64,000 nt of DNA from an uncultured Planctomycetota bacterium (GTDB lineage: Bacteria; Planctomycetota; Planctomycetia; Pirellulales; Thermoguttaceae). This document shows positions 44,233 to 53,936 of this stretch, one piece after another. Position 1 is the first letter of the stretch. Each line of letters starts with the position of its first letter. Both the position numbers and the translations under genes were made by a program. Below the pieces are notes generated by a model. That model worked only from the letters and a program-made list of their open reading frames with translations. It was not told where the DNA came from and did not search any database. The stretch lies in the NCBI GenBank assembly GCA_900317365.1, contig ONGM01000058.1:1-64000 (forward strand), in the 5' to 3' direction.

Positions 44233-45156
44233 TTATCTCGTTTCCTGCGACGAATCGACGATCGCCAGTCGGAACCCGTGATTGTATCCGCGATAGGTCG
44301 GAAGGTTGCGCTCGCGATACGCAGATCGACAACTTCGGGCGTCGTAGAGCCACGATCCGCCTCGGAAAATACGATTCCCGCCTGACGTCGATCCCAGCGG
44401 ATCAATCTTGGCGTCGTCGCTTTGATAGTAATCGTACCCGAATCGGTCGGCGGTCCATTCCCAGACGTTACCGTGCATATCGTAGAGTCCCCAGGCGTTC
44501 GGCAAGTAACTTCTCACAGGCGCCGAATGATCGAGACGCTTTCCTTTGACGTCGGTTCCGTATGGCGATTCCCCGTCGCAGTTCGCTTTATCGCCGTTCA
44601 AAGATTCGCCGAAATTATAAGGCGTCGTCGTTCCGGCGCGGCATGCGTACTCCCACTGCGCCTCGGTCGGCAAGGCAAATTTGTAGCCGTTCGGCAAATC
44701 CTTGGCGTATTCGCGATTCAACGTTTCAATGAACGCGCAACAGTCATCCCAACTGACCTGCTCGACGGGCAACTGATTCGAACCGGTATGACGACTCGGA
44801 TTCTCGCCGGTAATCGCAGTCCACAATTCTTGCGTCGTCTCCGTTTCCGCGATCCAGAACCCGCGCGTGAAAGTAACCTCGTGCTGAACCTCGTCGGAAT
44901 ATCGATCCGCTTCCGTCTCCGGGCTACCCATAATGAACTTTCCCGCCGGCGCCCAATGGAACGGGGTCGGAACGCCAGCGAGATCCAGTTGAAGAGTTTC
45001 GCCAGCCTGACGCTCGACGTCTTGCGCGTTTGCACGAACGCCACCTAAAGCGACGCTTAACAAAATACATAAAAGAAAGGTCCAAAACGCCGTCGTTTCG
45101 CTCATTATCGAATTAACGTCGTAGGAACGCGCCTTTGCTATGTTCAACATTTTCAT
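44233..45156 (-). CDS. secreted FGE/SUMF1-domain protein
   Basis: A 307-residue protein with an N-terminal export signal (AFWTFLLCILLSVALGGVRA, then NAQ) preceded by a 20-residue polar stretch, so an internal ATG at 45105 is an alternative start. The FGE domain shows APAGKFIMGSPETEADRYSD, YKFALPTEAQWEYACRAG, WGLYDMHGNVWEWTADRFG and FRGGSWLYDARSCRSAYRE. It is a distant paralogue of the copies at 37848 and 40222, on the opposite strand and exported. Whether it is a true formylglycine generator is not clear; no sulfatase is in the window. Confidence 0.88.
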   Translation of the reverse strand: MKMLNIAKARSYDVNSIMSETTAFWTFLLCILLSVALGGVRANAQDVERQAGETLQLDLAGVPTPFHWAPAGKFIMGSPETEADRYSDEVQHEVTFTRGFWIAETETTQELWTAITGENPSRHTGSNQLPVEQVSWDDCCAFIETLNREYAKDLPNGYKFALPTEAQWEYACRAGTTTPYNFGESLNGDKANCDGESPYGTDVKGKRLDHSAPVRSYLPNAWGLYDMHGNVWEWTADRFGYDYYQSDDAKIDPLGSTSGGNRIFRGGSWLYDARSCRSAYRERNLPTYRGYNHGFRLAIVDSSQETR

Positions 45157-45302
45157 GGTCTTCTTCTGCTATGCAGTCGGCGTTGATTATACGCCAAGTG
45201 GGAAAAGGAACGTCGACAGATCGTTATCTCCGTATTATTCATAGAATAACGTCGTCATTTTGCGATTGAGTCGAACTTGTTGGCGCGAATTGTTCAATGA
45301 GA

Positions 45303-45348
45303 AAGGCCGGTTCAACGAAAGATTACGACTTATCGCCAAACCAGCCTT
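45303..45348 (-). terminator. terminator of the coaX-recR-recA operon
   Basis: AAGGCCGGTT (45303-45312) pairs with AACCAGCCTT (45339-45348) over 10 bp with one G-U wobble; the minus strand ends in TTTCTC. It lies about 50 bases after recA. Confidence 0.5.
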
Positions 45349-45396
45349 ATTCAAAAGTTACGTCAAATGTTCTCGCAAACGCAAAGAGACCTCGAT

Positions 45397-46539
45397 CTAT
45401 TCTTGATCCAATTCTTGCTCTTCGCCTTCTTCTTCCATTTCGTCCTCGTCGTAGGGTTCGTCAGGCTCCGGAACGAAGGGTTCGGCGCCGGCGGACTCCG
45501 CCTCGATGATCTTCATGATCTCTTCTTTCAAATGATCGGTGAACTCGTAGTTCTGCTCGAGGAACGCGCGGGTCTTTTCGCGCCCTTGTCCGAGTTGCTG
45601 ATCGCCGTAACGGAACCAAGCGCCGGTCTTCGTAATGAGTCGGTGCGCGACCGCGAGATCGAGAAGATCGCCTTCGAAGCTAATTCCGTTGGCGTGCATC
45701 ATATCGAACTCCGCCGAACGGAAAGGCGGCGCCACCTTGTTCTTAACGACCTTCGCCTTAACGCGTTGACCAACGACCTCTTCGCCGTCTTTGATCTGTC
45801 CGATTCGACGAACGTCAATTCGGCAAGAGCAGTAGAACTTCAACGCCTTGCCGCCAGGCGTCGTTTCCGGGGAACCGAACATGACGCCGATCTTTTCGCG
45901 AATCTGGTTGATGAAGATGACCGCCGTCTTGCTCTTCGAAATGGCGCCGGTCAGTTTGCGCAACGATTGACTCATCAATCGCGCTTGAAGTCCGACGAAT
46001 TGATCGCCAATTTCGCCTTGAAGTTCCTTCTCCGGCACCAACGCGGCGACGGAGTCGACGATAATCAGGTCGACGGCGTTCGACTTAACGAGCATTTCGC
46101 AAATGCGCATCGCCTCTTCGCCGCAGGACGGCTGGCTTACGAGCAATTCTTCGAGATTGACGCCAAGTCGTTTCGCCCAACTCGGATCGAACGCGTGCTC
46201 CGCGTCGATAAACGCCGCAAGTCCGCCGGTCTTCTGAGCCTGCGCGACGATGTGGAGCGTTAGCGTCGTCTTACCGCTCGATTCAGGTCCGAAGATTTCG
46301 ATAATGCGTCCCTTCGGAATACCGCGTCCGCCGAGCGCTATGTCGAGGGAAAGACACCCTGTCGAAATGCCTTCCAAACTCGGAGCTTGATCTAACCCGA
46401 GGGGCATGATCGCGCCTTGTCCGAACAGCTTTTCAATTTGTCCGATCGTGTCTTTCAGTTCTGGGCGCGAATTGAAAAGCTCGTCCAGTTTTGAAACTTT
46501 CTTACCTTGTCCTTCGCCTTTTGCGACTTTCTTCGCCAT
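45397..46539 (-). CDS. recA: recombinase RecA
   Basis: RecA forms the strand-exchange filament and triggers the SOS response. Walker A is [10 protein letters not shown] near residue 83; the L1/L2 region includes [15 protein letters not shown] and [20 protein letters not shown]. The protein is 380 residues with an acidic Glu/Asp tail, as usual. The ATG at 46539 follows GAAGGTC. It is the last gene after coaX and recR on the same strand. No obvious SOS box was recognised upstream. Confidence 0.97.
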   Translation of the reverse strand: MAKKVAKGEGQGKKVSKLDELFNSRPELKDTIGQIEKLFGQGAIMPLGLDQAPSLEGISTGCLSLDIALGGRGIPKGRIIEIFGPESSGKTTLTLHIVAQAQKTGGLAAFIDAEHAFDPSWAKRLGVNLEELLVSQPSCGEEAMRICEMLVKSNAVDLIIVDSVAALVPEKELQGEIGDQFVGLQARLMSQSLRKLTGAISKSKTAVIFINQIREKIGVMFGSPETTPGGKALKFYCSCRIDVRRIGQIKDGEEVVGQRVKAKVVKNKVAPPFRSAEFDMMHANGISFEGDLLDLAVAHRLITKTGAWFRYGDQQLGQGREKTRAFLEQNYEFTDHLKEEIMKIIEAESAGAEPFVPEPDEPYDEDEMEEEGEEQELDQE

Positions 46540-46595
46540 AATAATTGACCTTCGAGTTGATGAAGACTAAACGGCCGTCTGAAATCAGAACGCAG

Positions 46596-47213
46596 TTAGA
46601 CGTCTTCGGGGTTATTAAAGCTTTGCCGCATTGAAATCGCGTCGGCAAGCATTTCGTTATTAGCAAATTCCAGCGTGCTGCCCGTCGTAACGCCGCGAGC
46701 AAGGCGCGTAATTTTTATATCCATATCGCCGAGACGATTGGTGATCGCGAGCGCCGTTCCGTCGCCTTCCACGGTCGGATTCGTCGCCATAATGAGTTCC
46801 GTAATACCTTCCGTTTTAACGCGTTTGACGAGAGCGTCGATCGTCAACTGATTGGCGCTAACGCCGTCGAGAGGCGAAACGCGTCCGAGGAGCACGTGAT
46901 ACAGACCGCGATATCTTCCGGTTTTTTCCAACGCGATGAGATCGCGCGGCTGTTCGACGACGCAAAGTTTGGTTTGATCGCGTTGCGGATCGCGACAGAC
47001 TTCGCAAAGTTCGTCTTCGGCAAGATTAAAACAGCGTTTACAATAGCGCACGTTCTCTTTCATGGCGCGAATAGCGTCGGCAAGCGCCAGGGCTTCGTCG
47101 TTCGAAACGCGAAGCAAATGATAGACGATGCGTTCGGCGGACTTCTTACCAATTCCGGGAAGTCGCTCAAACTCCTTCATCGTATTCAGTACGGATTCTG
47201 TTAATTCGCTCAT
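46596..47213 (-). CDS. recR: recombination protein RecR
   Basis: RecR works with RecF and RecO to load RecA at gaps. The 205-residue protein has the N-terminal HhH (RLPGIGKKSAERIVYHLL), the zinc finger CKRCFNLAEDELCEVC and a Toprim domain starting LCVVEQPRDLIALEK. The ATG at 47213 was chosen over a TTG two codons upstream. It starts nine bases after coaX and ends 56 bp before recA, so the three are probably co-transcribed. Confidence 0.95.
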   Translation of the reverse strand: MSELTESVLNTMKEFERLPGIGKKSAERIVYHLLRVSNDEALALADAIRAMKENVRYCKRCFNLAEDELCEVCRDPQRDQTKLCVVEQPRDLIALEKTGRYRGLYHVLLGRVSPLDGVSANQLTIDALVKRVKTEGITELIMATNPTVEGDGTALAITNRLGDMDIKITRLARGVTTGSTLEFANNEMLADAISMRQSFNNPEDV

Positions 47214-47222
47214 TTTCAACCG

Positions 47223-48116
47223 TTATTTAAGATTCGCCGAAATCTTTTCGACCGCCAAGTCCGCCGCGCCTTGTAAAACGAGCCCCGGCGCCGCGACAAT
47301 ATCGGGAGTAGGAATCGCCGCGCCTAAGCACGCGTTGAGATCATCAAAATATCGTCGCAAAAGTCGTTCGGTAGCGTTGGAATCTCCCCCGGCGATAAGC
47401 ATGGCGAGACGCTTAGGATCGCCGCCTTCGGACTCCACAATGCGTCGCGTTTGCCAGTAGAAGACGGTGATGGCGCCGATTATCGAATGAAAGACGCCAA
47501 TCCGAATCGCCGCGCTCGTCTCCGTCGCAGGAAAAGTCAACGCGGAATCCGAGTCGTCGTTAAATTTATCAGGTTCGTCGAGCATTGGCAACGCCGCAGT
47601 GTAATCGTGCAACGTTTTCGCCGCAAGTCGAGAACCTGATAGAATGGCGCCGCCGCGAAACACGCCATGCTCGTCGATAAAATCGATCGTAGCGGCCGTG
47701 CCGACGTCGATCACGAGAAAAGGCGCTCCCTTTCCGACGACTTTCACGCCTGCGTACGCCGCGATAATGCGATCAATTCCCAATTTTTCCGGGTACTTAT
47801 AGAGCGTCGAAATCGGGACGTCGTCGTGCGTCAACGTGCAAAACGTGTCTTTTGGACGCTTCCGACGAACCATGTCCTCGAGCGCGCCGACGCGTTTCGG
47901 CGCCACGCTCGACGCGTACCATGCGCACGGCGCGTCGAACTCCGGGCGCAGCCTGTCTAGCCAACCTTCCGTTTCCTCAAAGGACTCGGAAACGTCGGAA
48001 CAGACGTCGCCGATTCGTTCGTTCGACGTTATTCCGGAACGCGTCGTTATGCGCCACGCCGCAACTTTTATCCGGGTATTGCCAACGTCGGCCGTAAAAA
48101 AAAACTCTGATTTCAT
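47223..48116 (-). CDS. coaX: type III pantothenate kinase
   Basis: CoaX phosphorylates pantothenate in the first step of coenzyme A synthesis, using the ASKHA fold. The N-terminal phosphate loop is ADVGNTRIKVAAWR, the central motif GVDRIIAA-like LGIDRIIAAYAG, and the second phosphate loop VIDVGTAATIDFID. The 297-residue length is within the family range. Start ATG at 48116; promoter about 150 bases upstream. Confidence 0.92.
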   Translation of the reverse strand: MKSEFFFTADVGNTRIKVAAWRITTRSGITSNERIGDVCSDVSESFEETEGWLDRLRPEFDAPCAWYASSVAPKRVGALEDMVRRKRPKDTFCTLTHDDVPISTLYKYPEKLGIDRIIAAYAGVKVVGKGAPFLVIDVGTAATIDFIDEHGVFRGGAILSGSRLAAKTLHDYTAALPMLDEPDKFNDDSDSALTFPATETSAAIRIGVFHSIIGAITVFYWQTRRIVESEGGDPKRLAMLIAGGDSNATERLLRRYFDDLNACLGAAIPTPDIVAAPGLVLQGAADLAVEKISANLK

Positions 48117-48269
48117 CCGATTATCAAAGGGACGACTCCCGAAATCGCTTTACGTTGTTTCGACGCGTAAGCGTCGTGAAAATCGCGAAAGAAGCGTCTC
48201 GCCTTAATCGAGCGCGCTCCGCCTTCGCAAGGAAGGCAAACCAACGTCGCCTCGTCGCGTCCGCGCGCT

Positions 48270-48298
48270 ATTATACATTAACGCGCAGCGCAATGAAA
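48270..48298 (-). promoter_or_regulatory. promoter of the coaX-recR-recA operon
   Basis: On the minus strand TTTCAT (48293-48298) and a perfect TATAAT (48270-48275) are 17 bp apart, just beyond the stop of the upstream O-antigen-ligase-like gene. Confidence 0.6.
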
Positions 48299-48305
48299 GT
48301 CTAAG

Positions 48306-51300
48306 TCATAGCCCCTGGTCGTCCAGATACTCGAGCGCGTTCTGGATGACGCCGCTTTCGGAGTCGTCCGTCTCAGGCGCCGCGCCGTCGTTCGGGGCAG
48401 TTTCCGGCGTCAGGTCGGCGCTCGGAGCGCCTTCGCCTGGCTGTTCGACGCCTGGCCGTTCGGAGTTTGACTGTTCAGAGTCGTTCAAATCGCCGACGTT
48501 AGGCGTCGCTTCGGCGCTCGACGCCGCGCCGTTTGCGGACGAGCGCAAACTCTCGTCCATTTCCCTTTCGCGTCGGATTTTTTCACGAGCGTTCGCTCGC
48601 GCCTCTTTGCGCTTGAGAAGTTCGCGCGCCTTCTCCAACTCTTCTTCCGCGCGCCATTTCTTCCATCCGGAATGGTTCGAGCAATACTCCTCGAGCGCCT
48701 GAACGCAATCCTCTTCGCGCTGGAGCGTTTTGTGGTAATCGCACAAAACGCGCGCCCAGAAGAAGAACGCTTCGTCGCGAGACTCATCCATCGCCGTCGC
48801 CTTCTCCCACGCGTCGACCGCGCTCGCCGGGTCGGAAATCATCTTGAACGCCAACCCGGAAAGAAGGTAAAAGTCGTAATCGCGCTTCTCTTCAGGAGTC
48901 GTCTCGTAAAACGTCTTGAATCGCTCGACGACGATCGGATAAACAAGAAGATTTTTATTGTCTCGCAGATCGTAAAAAACACGGTAGTACGCGTAAGCAA
49001 CGTCGGGAAGCGACTCCTTAACGGTCTCTTCCAAAAGTGGGCGCGGGGTCTTTGCGTTGAGAACGAGCGCGGCGGGGGTCGCGTATTCCGGTCGATAGTC
49101 GATCGCTCGATTATAGAACTGACGTTGGAATCGATTGAATTTGAAAAGGGTTAAGTTGCAACCAATTCGGAATAATTCCATGGCGTCGTAAGGCGATGCG
49201 CTCGCTTCGCGTAGCGCATAGAGGAGCGTCAGTTGTCGTTCGTCTTCCCAGGTCATCTCCGACGCAATCGGGAGGAACTCGGCAAGGATTGAGAGAGATC
49301 GAGAGTAAATCGGACAGATTCGACGCGCCGCATAAAGGTTGGAGACAACTTCGGCGATCGCTTCGCGCGTCGCTTCCGTTTGACGTAAGCGTCGCGCGGC
49401 GACGTCCATACCGATCGACTGGTATCCCAGAAAAGTCTCGACGAAGTCGTCCGGGGAGGTTTGCGTCCACAACGTTTCTTCTTTTTCATTCGGACGCGCT
49501 TCCTTGAGGGTCTGAAGGTATCCGAGTCGATATTTTGTAAGAATCAACTTTGCAAGTTGAAGTCGCGCTTCAAAGGAGTCGTCGCGTTTCGCAATGAAAC
49601 GTTTAAGATCGGCAATAGCGCCGTCGAGACCGGTGGGCGACATGGCCATGAGTTCTTCGTCATGACTCAAATCGACGGCGCGAACGCACGCTTCGCGCCG
49701 AACCGCGTCGGCGTTCTCGGGAAGAATCCATTTTCCGCCGACAAGAGCAAGGGCCAGGACGACGGTGAAGACAATTAAGCCGGTTCTTTCGCGACGTTCT
49801 TCTCGTTTCGCGTCTTCATTCGCTTCATGGAAACTCTTACTTCGACTCTTCCCCATACGAATACTATCCCACAAGCGCAAATTTTGCCGACCGACGAGCG
49901 CGCCGAAAGTCAGAGCAAAAACGCAAAGATTGCCGGGAAGATAGATACCGTAATCAACGGAAGAAGCAACGGTCAATCCAATGAGCAGAGTTAGCGCGCA
50001 AGTTCCCATTGCGGTCGTTTCTATACTGTGAACGCCGCGCAAGTACCGACAGATAATCCAAATCATCAGACTAAATTCGGCAATGAGAATCAGGAATCCT
50101 AGAACGCCGGTTTCGACGAGCGTTTGGACGAAAATATTTTCGGCATAATAAAACTGCTTGTTATATTTTAACGCTTCGTCGTAAGGCTGAAGAGCGAACG
50201 GATAAGTTCCGGAGCCGGTTCCGAAAATCGGGAAGTCTCGAATCACGTTAATCGAGGCGAGCCAGTTTCCAGGTCGCAGATCTCGGTCGACGATCGACTC
50301 CCCCATTTCGCCGGTTTCGACGATGGTTTTCATACGTTCGTCGACGCTTTTAACCAAACTCACCGAGGAAAGGGCGAGGATGGCGACGAGGAAAATCGTC
50401 GTCGGAACGAACCAAAAGCGCCGCGTTTCCTTTCGGCAGATGAGGAAAGCGACCGCCGTCGTAACGGCGACGGTCGCGGCGACAGCGCCGCCGCGCGACA
50501 TCGACGCAAGGATCGCCGCGTAGACCAAGCTCGTCGCAATAAGCCACATAACCAGTCGACGATCAAAGAGATCGAAAAAGTCGCCTAAATATTTCAAAAT
50601 AGGGGAATCGCCCTTAACTTTGAAGACTTTCGATTTCTTATCGAGTTCTTCCACTTGCTTCCGATTTTCGAGTTCCTTCGTCTTGCGTTTTACAATAACG
50701 AGAAATTCGCGGGTCAAGAAGAAGACGCAAGTCGCTAAGGAAATAATCAAGTATCCGGCGGCGCAATTCTTATTGGCAAAGGAACCGTAACTCATCTTGA
50801 AATCGTCGTCGAGCCACCACAGATCGAAAGATTCTCTCAGTTGAACGAGAATCTCCGAATTTGCGCGACCGGCAAGAGCCAAAAGAGCAAACGCCATGCC
50901 GACAAGAGAGACGACGATCAACAACGCGCGACGCGCTTCCGCAGTATTAAAAAGAACGGAAGCGGATAAAAAGAGAATCATCGCGATTAGGAACTGAGGG
51001 AAACGTTCTTTGGACGCCAATGGATAAATGCTGATCGATCGTCCCCACTCTTTCGTCACGTACCGTTGCGCTTCCGGAAAGAACTGTTGCTCCGCCGCCG
51101 CGTCGAGAACCAAGGCGCGAGACACGTCGAACTTCACGTCCGAATCGTCGTACTGAAACGCGCGGTTGATAAATTCGCCGACCGGTTCAACCGTAGGTTC
51201 GATAAGCTCTCGAGCGAATCGTTTGGCTTCTTTTCCGTCTTCGCTGTAAAGATCGTCGAGCGTAACGTTATCGGCGTCGGCAGGCAGAAGCGTCGCGCGC

Positions 51301-51617
51301 ATTTTGGCAACGCTCGGCGCCAAGGTCTCAACTTGTTGCGGCGACAATGGCAACGTCTGAAAGACAAAGAGCGCAAGAGCGAGAATCATCGGAATCGAGA
51401 GCAATAATTGCGGTCGATATTCGTTGACGCGGCGATCTCTCACCGGGGTCGTCCACAAGGAGACGAGCGCGCAAATTCCGCCTACGATCGTCATGTAGAT
51501 CATATATCGAAGCGTCTGCGCCTCGCTTGCGGAATTACGCCACGGAGCTACCACAACAACTCCCAAAACGGCAAGCCGTCCAATCCAAGTACTCAACTGA
51601 CGCAAATATTTTCTCAT
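48306..51617 (-). CDS. O-antigen ligase / Wzy-like membrane protein with TPR-like tail
   Basis: The 1103-residue protein has about ten membrane helices in its first 560 residues, with the Wzy_C/O-antigen-ligase signature region FGTGSGTYPFALQPYDEA, then NIFVQTLVETGVLGFL. The C-terminal half (about 600-1010) is soluble and helical, with TPR-like units such as FEARLQLAKLILTKYRLGYL. The last 90 residues are Glu/Ala/Ser/Pro-rich and probably disordered. The family joins polysaccharide to lipid A core or other acceptors. The real acceptor in this organism is unknown. Confidence 0.85.
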   Translation of the reverse strand: MRKYLRQLSTWIGRLAVLGVVVVAPWRNSASEAQTLRYMIYMTIVGGICALVSLWTTPVRDRRVNEYRPQLLLSIPMILALALFVFQTLPLSPQQVETLAPSVAKMRATLLPADADNVTLDDLYSEDGKEAKRFARELIEPTVEPVGEFINRAFQYDDSDVKFDVSRALVLDAAAEQQFFPEAQRYVTKEWGRSISIYPLASKERFPQFLIAMILFLSASVLFNTAEARRALLIVVSLVGMAFALLALAGRANSEILVQLRESFDLWWLDDDFKMSYGSFANKNCAAGYLIISLATCVFFLTREFLVIVKRKTKELENRKQVEELDKKSKVFKVKGDSPILKYLGDFFDLFDRRLVMWLIATSLVYAAILASMSRGGAVAATVAVTTAVAFLICRKETRRFWFVPTTIFLVAILALSSVSLVKSVDERMKTIVETGEMGESIVDRDLRPGNWLASINVIRDFPIFGTGSGTYPFALQPYDEALKYNKQFYYAENIFVQTLVETGVLGFLILIAEFSLMIWIICRYLRGVHSIETTAMGTCALTLLIGLTVASSVDYGIYLPGNLCVFALTFGALVGRQNLRLWDSIRMGKSRSKSFHEANEDAKREERRERTGLIVFTVVLALALVGGKWILPENADAVRREACVRAVDLSHDEELMAMSPTGLDGAIADLKRFIAKRDDSFEARLQLAKLILTKYRLGYLQTLKEARPNEKEETLWTQTSPDDFVETFLGYQSIGMDVAARRLRQTEATREAIAEVVSNLYAARRICPIYSRSLSILAEFLPIASEMTWEDERQLTLLYALREASASPYDAMELFRIGCNLTLFKFNRFQRQFYNRAIDYRPEYATPAALVLNAKTPRPLLEETVKESLPDVAYAYYRVFYDLRDNKNLLVYPIVVERFKTFYETTPEEKRDYDFYLLSGLAFKMISDPASAVDAWEKATAMDESRDEAFFFWARVLCDYHKTLQREEDCVQALEEYCSNHSGWKKWRAEEELEKARELLKRKEARANAREKIRREREMDESLRSSANGAASSAEATPNVGDLNDSEQSNSERPGVEQPGEGAPSADLTPETAPNDGAAPETDDSESGVIQNALEYLDDQGL

Positions 51618-51694
51618 TTCAGGCGCTTTCTAACGCTCGTCCTGGAATCGCGAGCGCTATTGATTTTTCGGACAAAAAGCGGAAACGACCCGGG

Positions 51695-53812
51695 CTAACG
51701 GGATAAAGCCTTCGCCAACCGATTTCGGCGGTATTTCATAAATTCGTCGAGCGACATGGAGTTGAGCACGTCGGCAGGCGTCAAGCCGACGCGACGCGCT
51801 TGCTCGACGCCAAAGCGTAAATAGCTCAACTGATCCGGGGCGTGCGAATCTGTTGAAACAACAATGCGAACGCCGAGGCGTTTGGCAAGGGACAGTCCTT
51901 CGTAGCCAAGGTCTAAGCGTCGAGGTTGGGAGTTGACTTCGAGCGCTTTGTCGTATCGCTTCGCATTCTCGCATAGAAATTTGTAAGAGACCTGCATACG
52001 CGCTTCGCGTCCGATAACGCGTTCCGTAGGATGCCCGATAACGTCGACGTAGGGATTGCGAAACGCGCCCATATACCGTCGTTCGATCGAATCGCGCGGC
52101 TGTCCGCGATCGTTATGTAGACTTGCGACAATCCAATCCGCTTGCGCGAGCGTCTCGTCGGTCAGATCAAGGACTCCGTCGTCCAAGATATCGACTTCTG
52201 CGCCTTTGAGAACCCTAAAATTCGTTCCCATTCCGGCGAGCGTTTCGTTCAAGCGATCGATCTCTTGCCAATATCTCAAGACTTCGACGTCGTTGAGACC
52301 GGGCGCGCCTTCGTTGCTTTTCGTGTGATCGGTAAACGCGACGTATCGGCGCCCCAAAGCGATCGATTCGTCGACCATAACGTCAAAATCGGCGAGTCCG
52401 TCGGAATAGGTCGTGTGCATATGCAAGTCGGCGACGACGTCTTCGTAGGAAACGCGATCCTGAACGAGCGCTTTCGTTAAGAGTTCCGGCGCGGGACAAC
52501 GGCGCATCTCAACGGGTACGTCGGGGAAGCCCAGCTTTTCGTAAATGCGACTCGACAGTTTGGAGGTTACGCGTTTCGGTCCGTCGTATACGCCGAAGAC
52601 GGTCAGTCGCCAGCCTTTCTCGCGCGCGCGACGTTCAAGCGCTTCCCAATGCTCGCGCGTAGCGGTGAGCGCCAACTCTTTGGCTCCGCGCGAAAATTCG
52701 GTCGCCGTAAAGAAATTCAAATGCAACGGCGGCGTCGGACGCTTATTATAAGGCATATCGAAAAAAGTCGGTTTCAAAACCACTTCAAGCCGATCGTGCG
52801 ACCGGAAGACGACTTCTTTCACAAACTCCGCTTTTTCCACGCGATCAAACGCGGAAGACGGCTCGGAGGTATAAATCAGATAATCAAGTTGCGAGAGCGC
52901 TTCTTCGCGTCTTCCGAGCGCGCCGACCGGGACGACTTCAAGCGGCTGATTCTGAATCGTCTCGCGCCGATTGCGAACCTCTTCTTCTGCGCGGCGCTTT
53001 TCCTCTTCCATTCTCAAATCAGAAAATTTCTGACTATTGGGAACGCTAAAAAATCGTTTTGCCTTCATCCAGACGCCGCGAGCCTGCTCTCGCGCGACGT
53101 TGAACGCTTCCGATTTAACGATCTCCGCCGTCGCGCCAAGAAAAGAGGAACTCTTGAGCGGTTGCGAAAGATTGGCGACGATCGCCTCAGACAACGCATC
53201 GGCGTTCGCGAGAAAAACGGCGTCGGGATCGTCGTCGCGCGGCGGTTCAACCCACGCCGTCGCCGTAAATTCGTCCCGTTGAACTTCCCCGTCGGCGTCT
53301 CGCGCGTTCGCGTCGTCTTCGTTTTCTAATCGAACGACGTCTTCGAGGATAGCAAGCTCTTCGTCTGGGGAAAAGCGCATACTTTTCGACAACTCGCTCG
53401 CGGCGCACGCCCTTTTGAGTTGCTCGAACGTCTTGATATGCAACGCGCCGCGAATGAAATTCACTTTAGAAACAGGCAAACTCTTAACGCGAAGAAGTAA
53501 GAGAATAGTCGGCGAAACGTCCCCTAGAATCTGATCGAGAATCGGGTTGGTATGGGTGAGAATCGTTTCGCGCAGAACCCAGACGCCGTCGCGGGAAAAA
53601 TCGCCAAACCAAAATCGAAGCATACCGTCGAGTTCGTTTTTTTCCGCTTCGTCCCCTAAGTCAACGTCGGAAAAGAACTCCAACGGGACTTCCGTTCGAA
53701 GGACGCGCAACGCGATCTCATTAAGTTCGTCCGTTTTAAAAGATTTTCCTTCGCAATATTCCAAGAGACGCGCCGTTCGACTAATAACGTCAGAGATAAC
53801 TTGATTACTCAT
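51695..53812 (-). CDS. PolX-family protein with degenerate polymerase site and intact PHP domain
   Basis: The 705-residue protein is laid out like bacterial DNA polymerase X: an N-terminal helical region, HhH (LRVKSLPVSKVNFIRGALHI), palm and C-terminal PHP phosphoesterase. In the palm (about residues 293-311) the usual GSxRRxxxxxxDxD is replaced by GALGRREEALSQLDYL: the first Asp is Gln. The third Asp region reads PLHLNFFTATEF, with His in place of Asp. The PHP domain (about 460-705) keeps its metal ligands: DLHMHTTYSDG, FTDHTKS, GAEVDIL, SLHND, IGHPTERV and VSTDSHAPDQL. An insertion of about 100 residues, partly a charged coiled coil, precedes the palm. It probably acts as a 3'-exonuclease or phosphoesterase, not a polymerase. 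ATG at 53812. Confidence 0.8.
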   Translation of the reverse strand: MSNQVISDVISRTARLLEYCEGKSFKTDELNEIALRVLRTEVPLEFFSDVDLGDEAEKNELDGMLRFWFGDFSRDGVWVLRETILTHTNPILDQILGDVSPTILLLLRVKSLPVSKVNFIRGALHIKTFEQLKRACAASELSKSMRFSPDEELAILEDVVRLENEDDANARDADGEVQRDEFTATAWVEPPRDDDPDAVFLANADALSEAIVANLSQPLKSSSFLGATAEIVKSEAFNVAREQARGVWMKAKRFFSVPNSQKFSDLRMEEEKRRAEEEVRNRRETIQNQPLEVVPVGALGRREEALSQLDYLIYTSEPSSAFDRVEKAEFVKEVVFRSHDRLEVVLKPTFFDMPYNKRPTPPLHLNFFTATEFSRGAKELALTATREHWEALERRAREKGWRLTVFGVYDGPKRVTSKLSSRIYEKLGFPDVPVEMRRCPAPELLTKALVQDRVSYEDVVADLHMHTTYSDGLADFDVMVDESIALGRRYVAFTDHTKSNEGAPGLNDVEVLRYWQEIDRLNETLAGMGTNFRVLKGAEVDILDDGVLDLTDETLAQADWIVASLHNDRGQPRDSIERRYMGAFRNPYVDVIGHPTERVIGREARMQVSYKFLCENAKRYDKALEVNSQPRRLDLGYEGLSLAKRLGVRIVVSTDSHAPDQLSYLRFGVEQARRVGLTPADVLNSMSLDEFMKYRRNRLAKALSR

Positions 53813-53851
53813 ATCGCCGTTTACTCTCAAGGATATCGGTTGAAATGACGT

Positions 53852-53893
53852 CGAAAACGTCGCGTCTCAAATCGGAAGAGTCGAGACGCGACG
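53852..53893 (-). terminator. intrinsic terminator after purH
   Basis: An 11-bp stem, CGTCGCGTCTC (53858-53868) and GAGACGCGACG (53883-53893), is followed on the minus strand by TTTTCG. It separates purH from the PolX-like gene. Confidence 0.7.
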
Positions 53894-53936
53894 ATAAACG
53901 GACTTCTTTAAAGCGAATTAACGCTTGAAGCGACGA

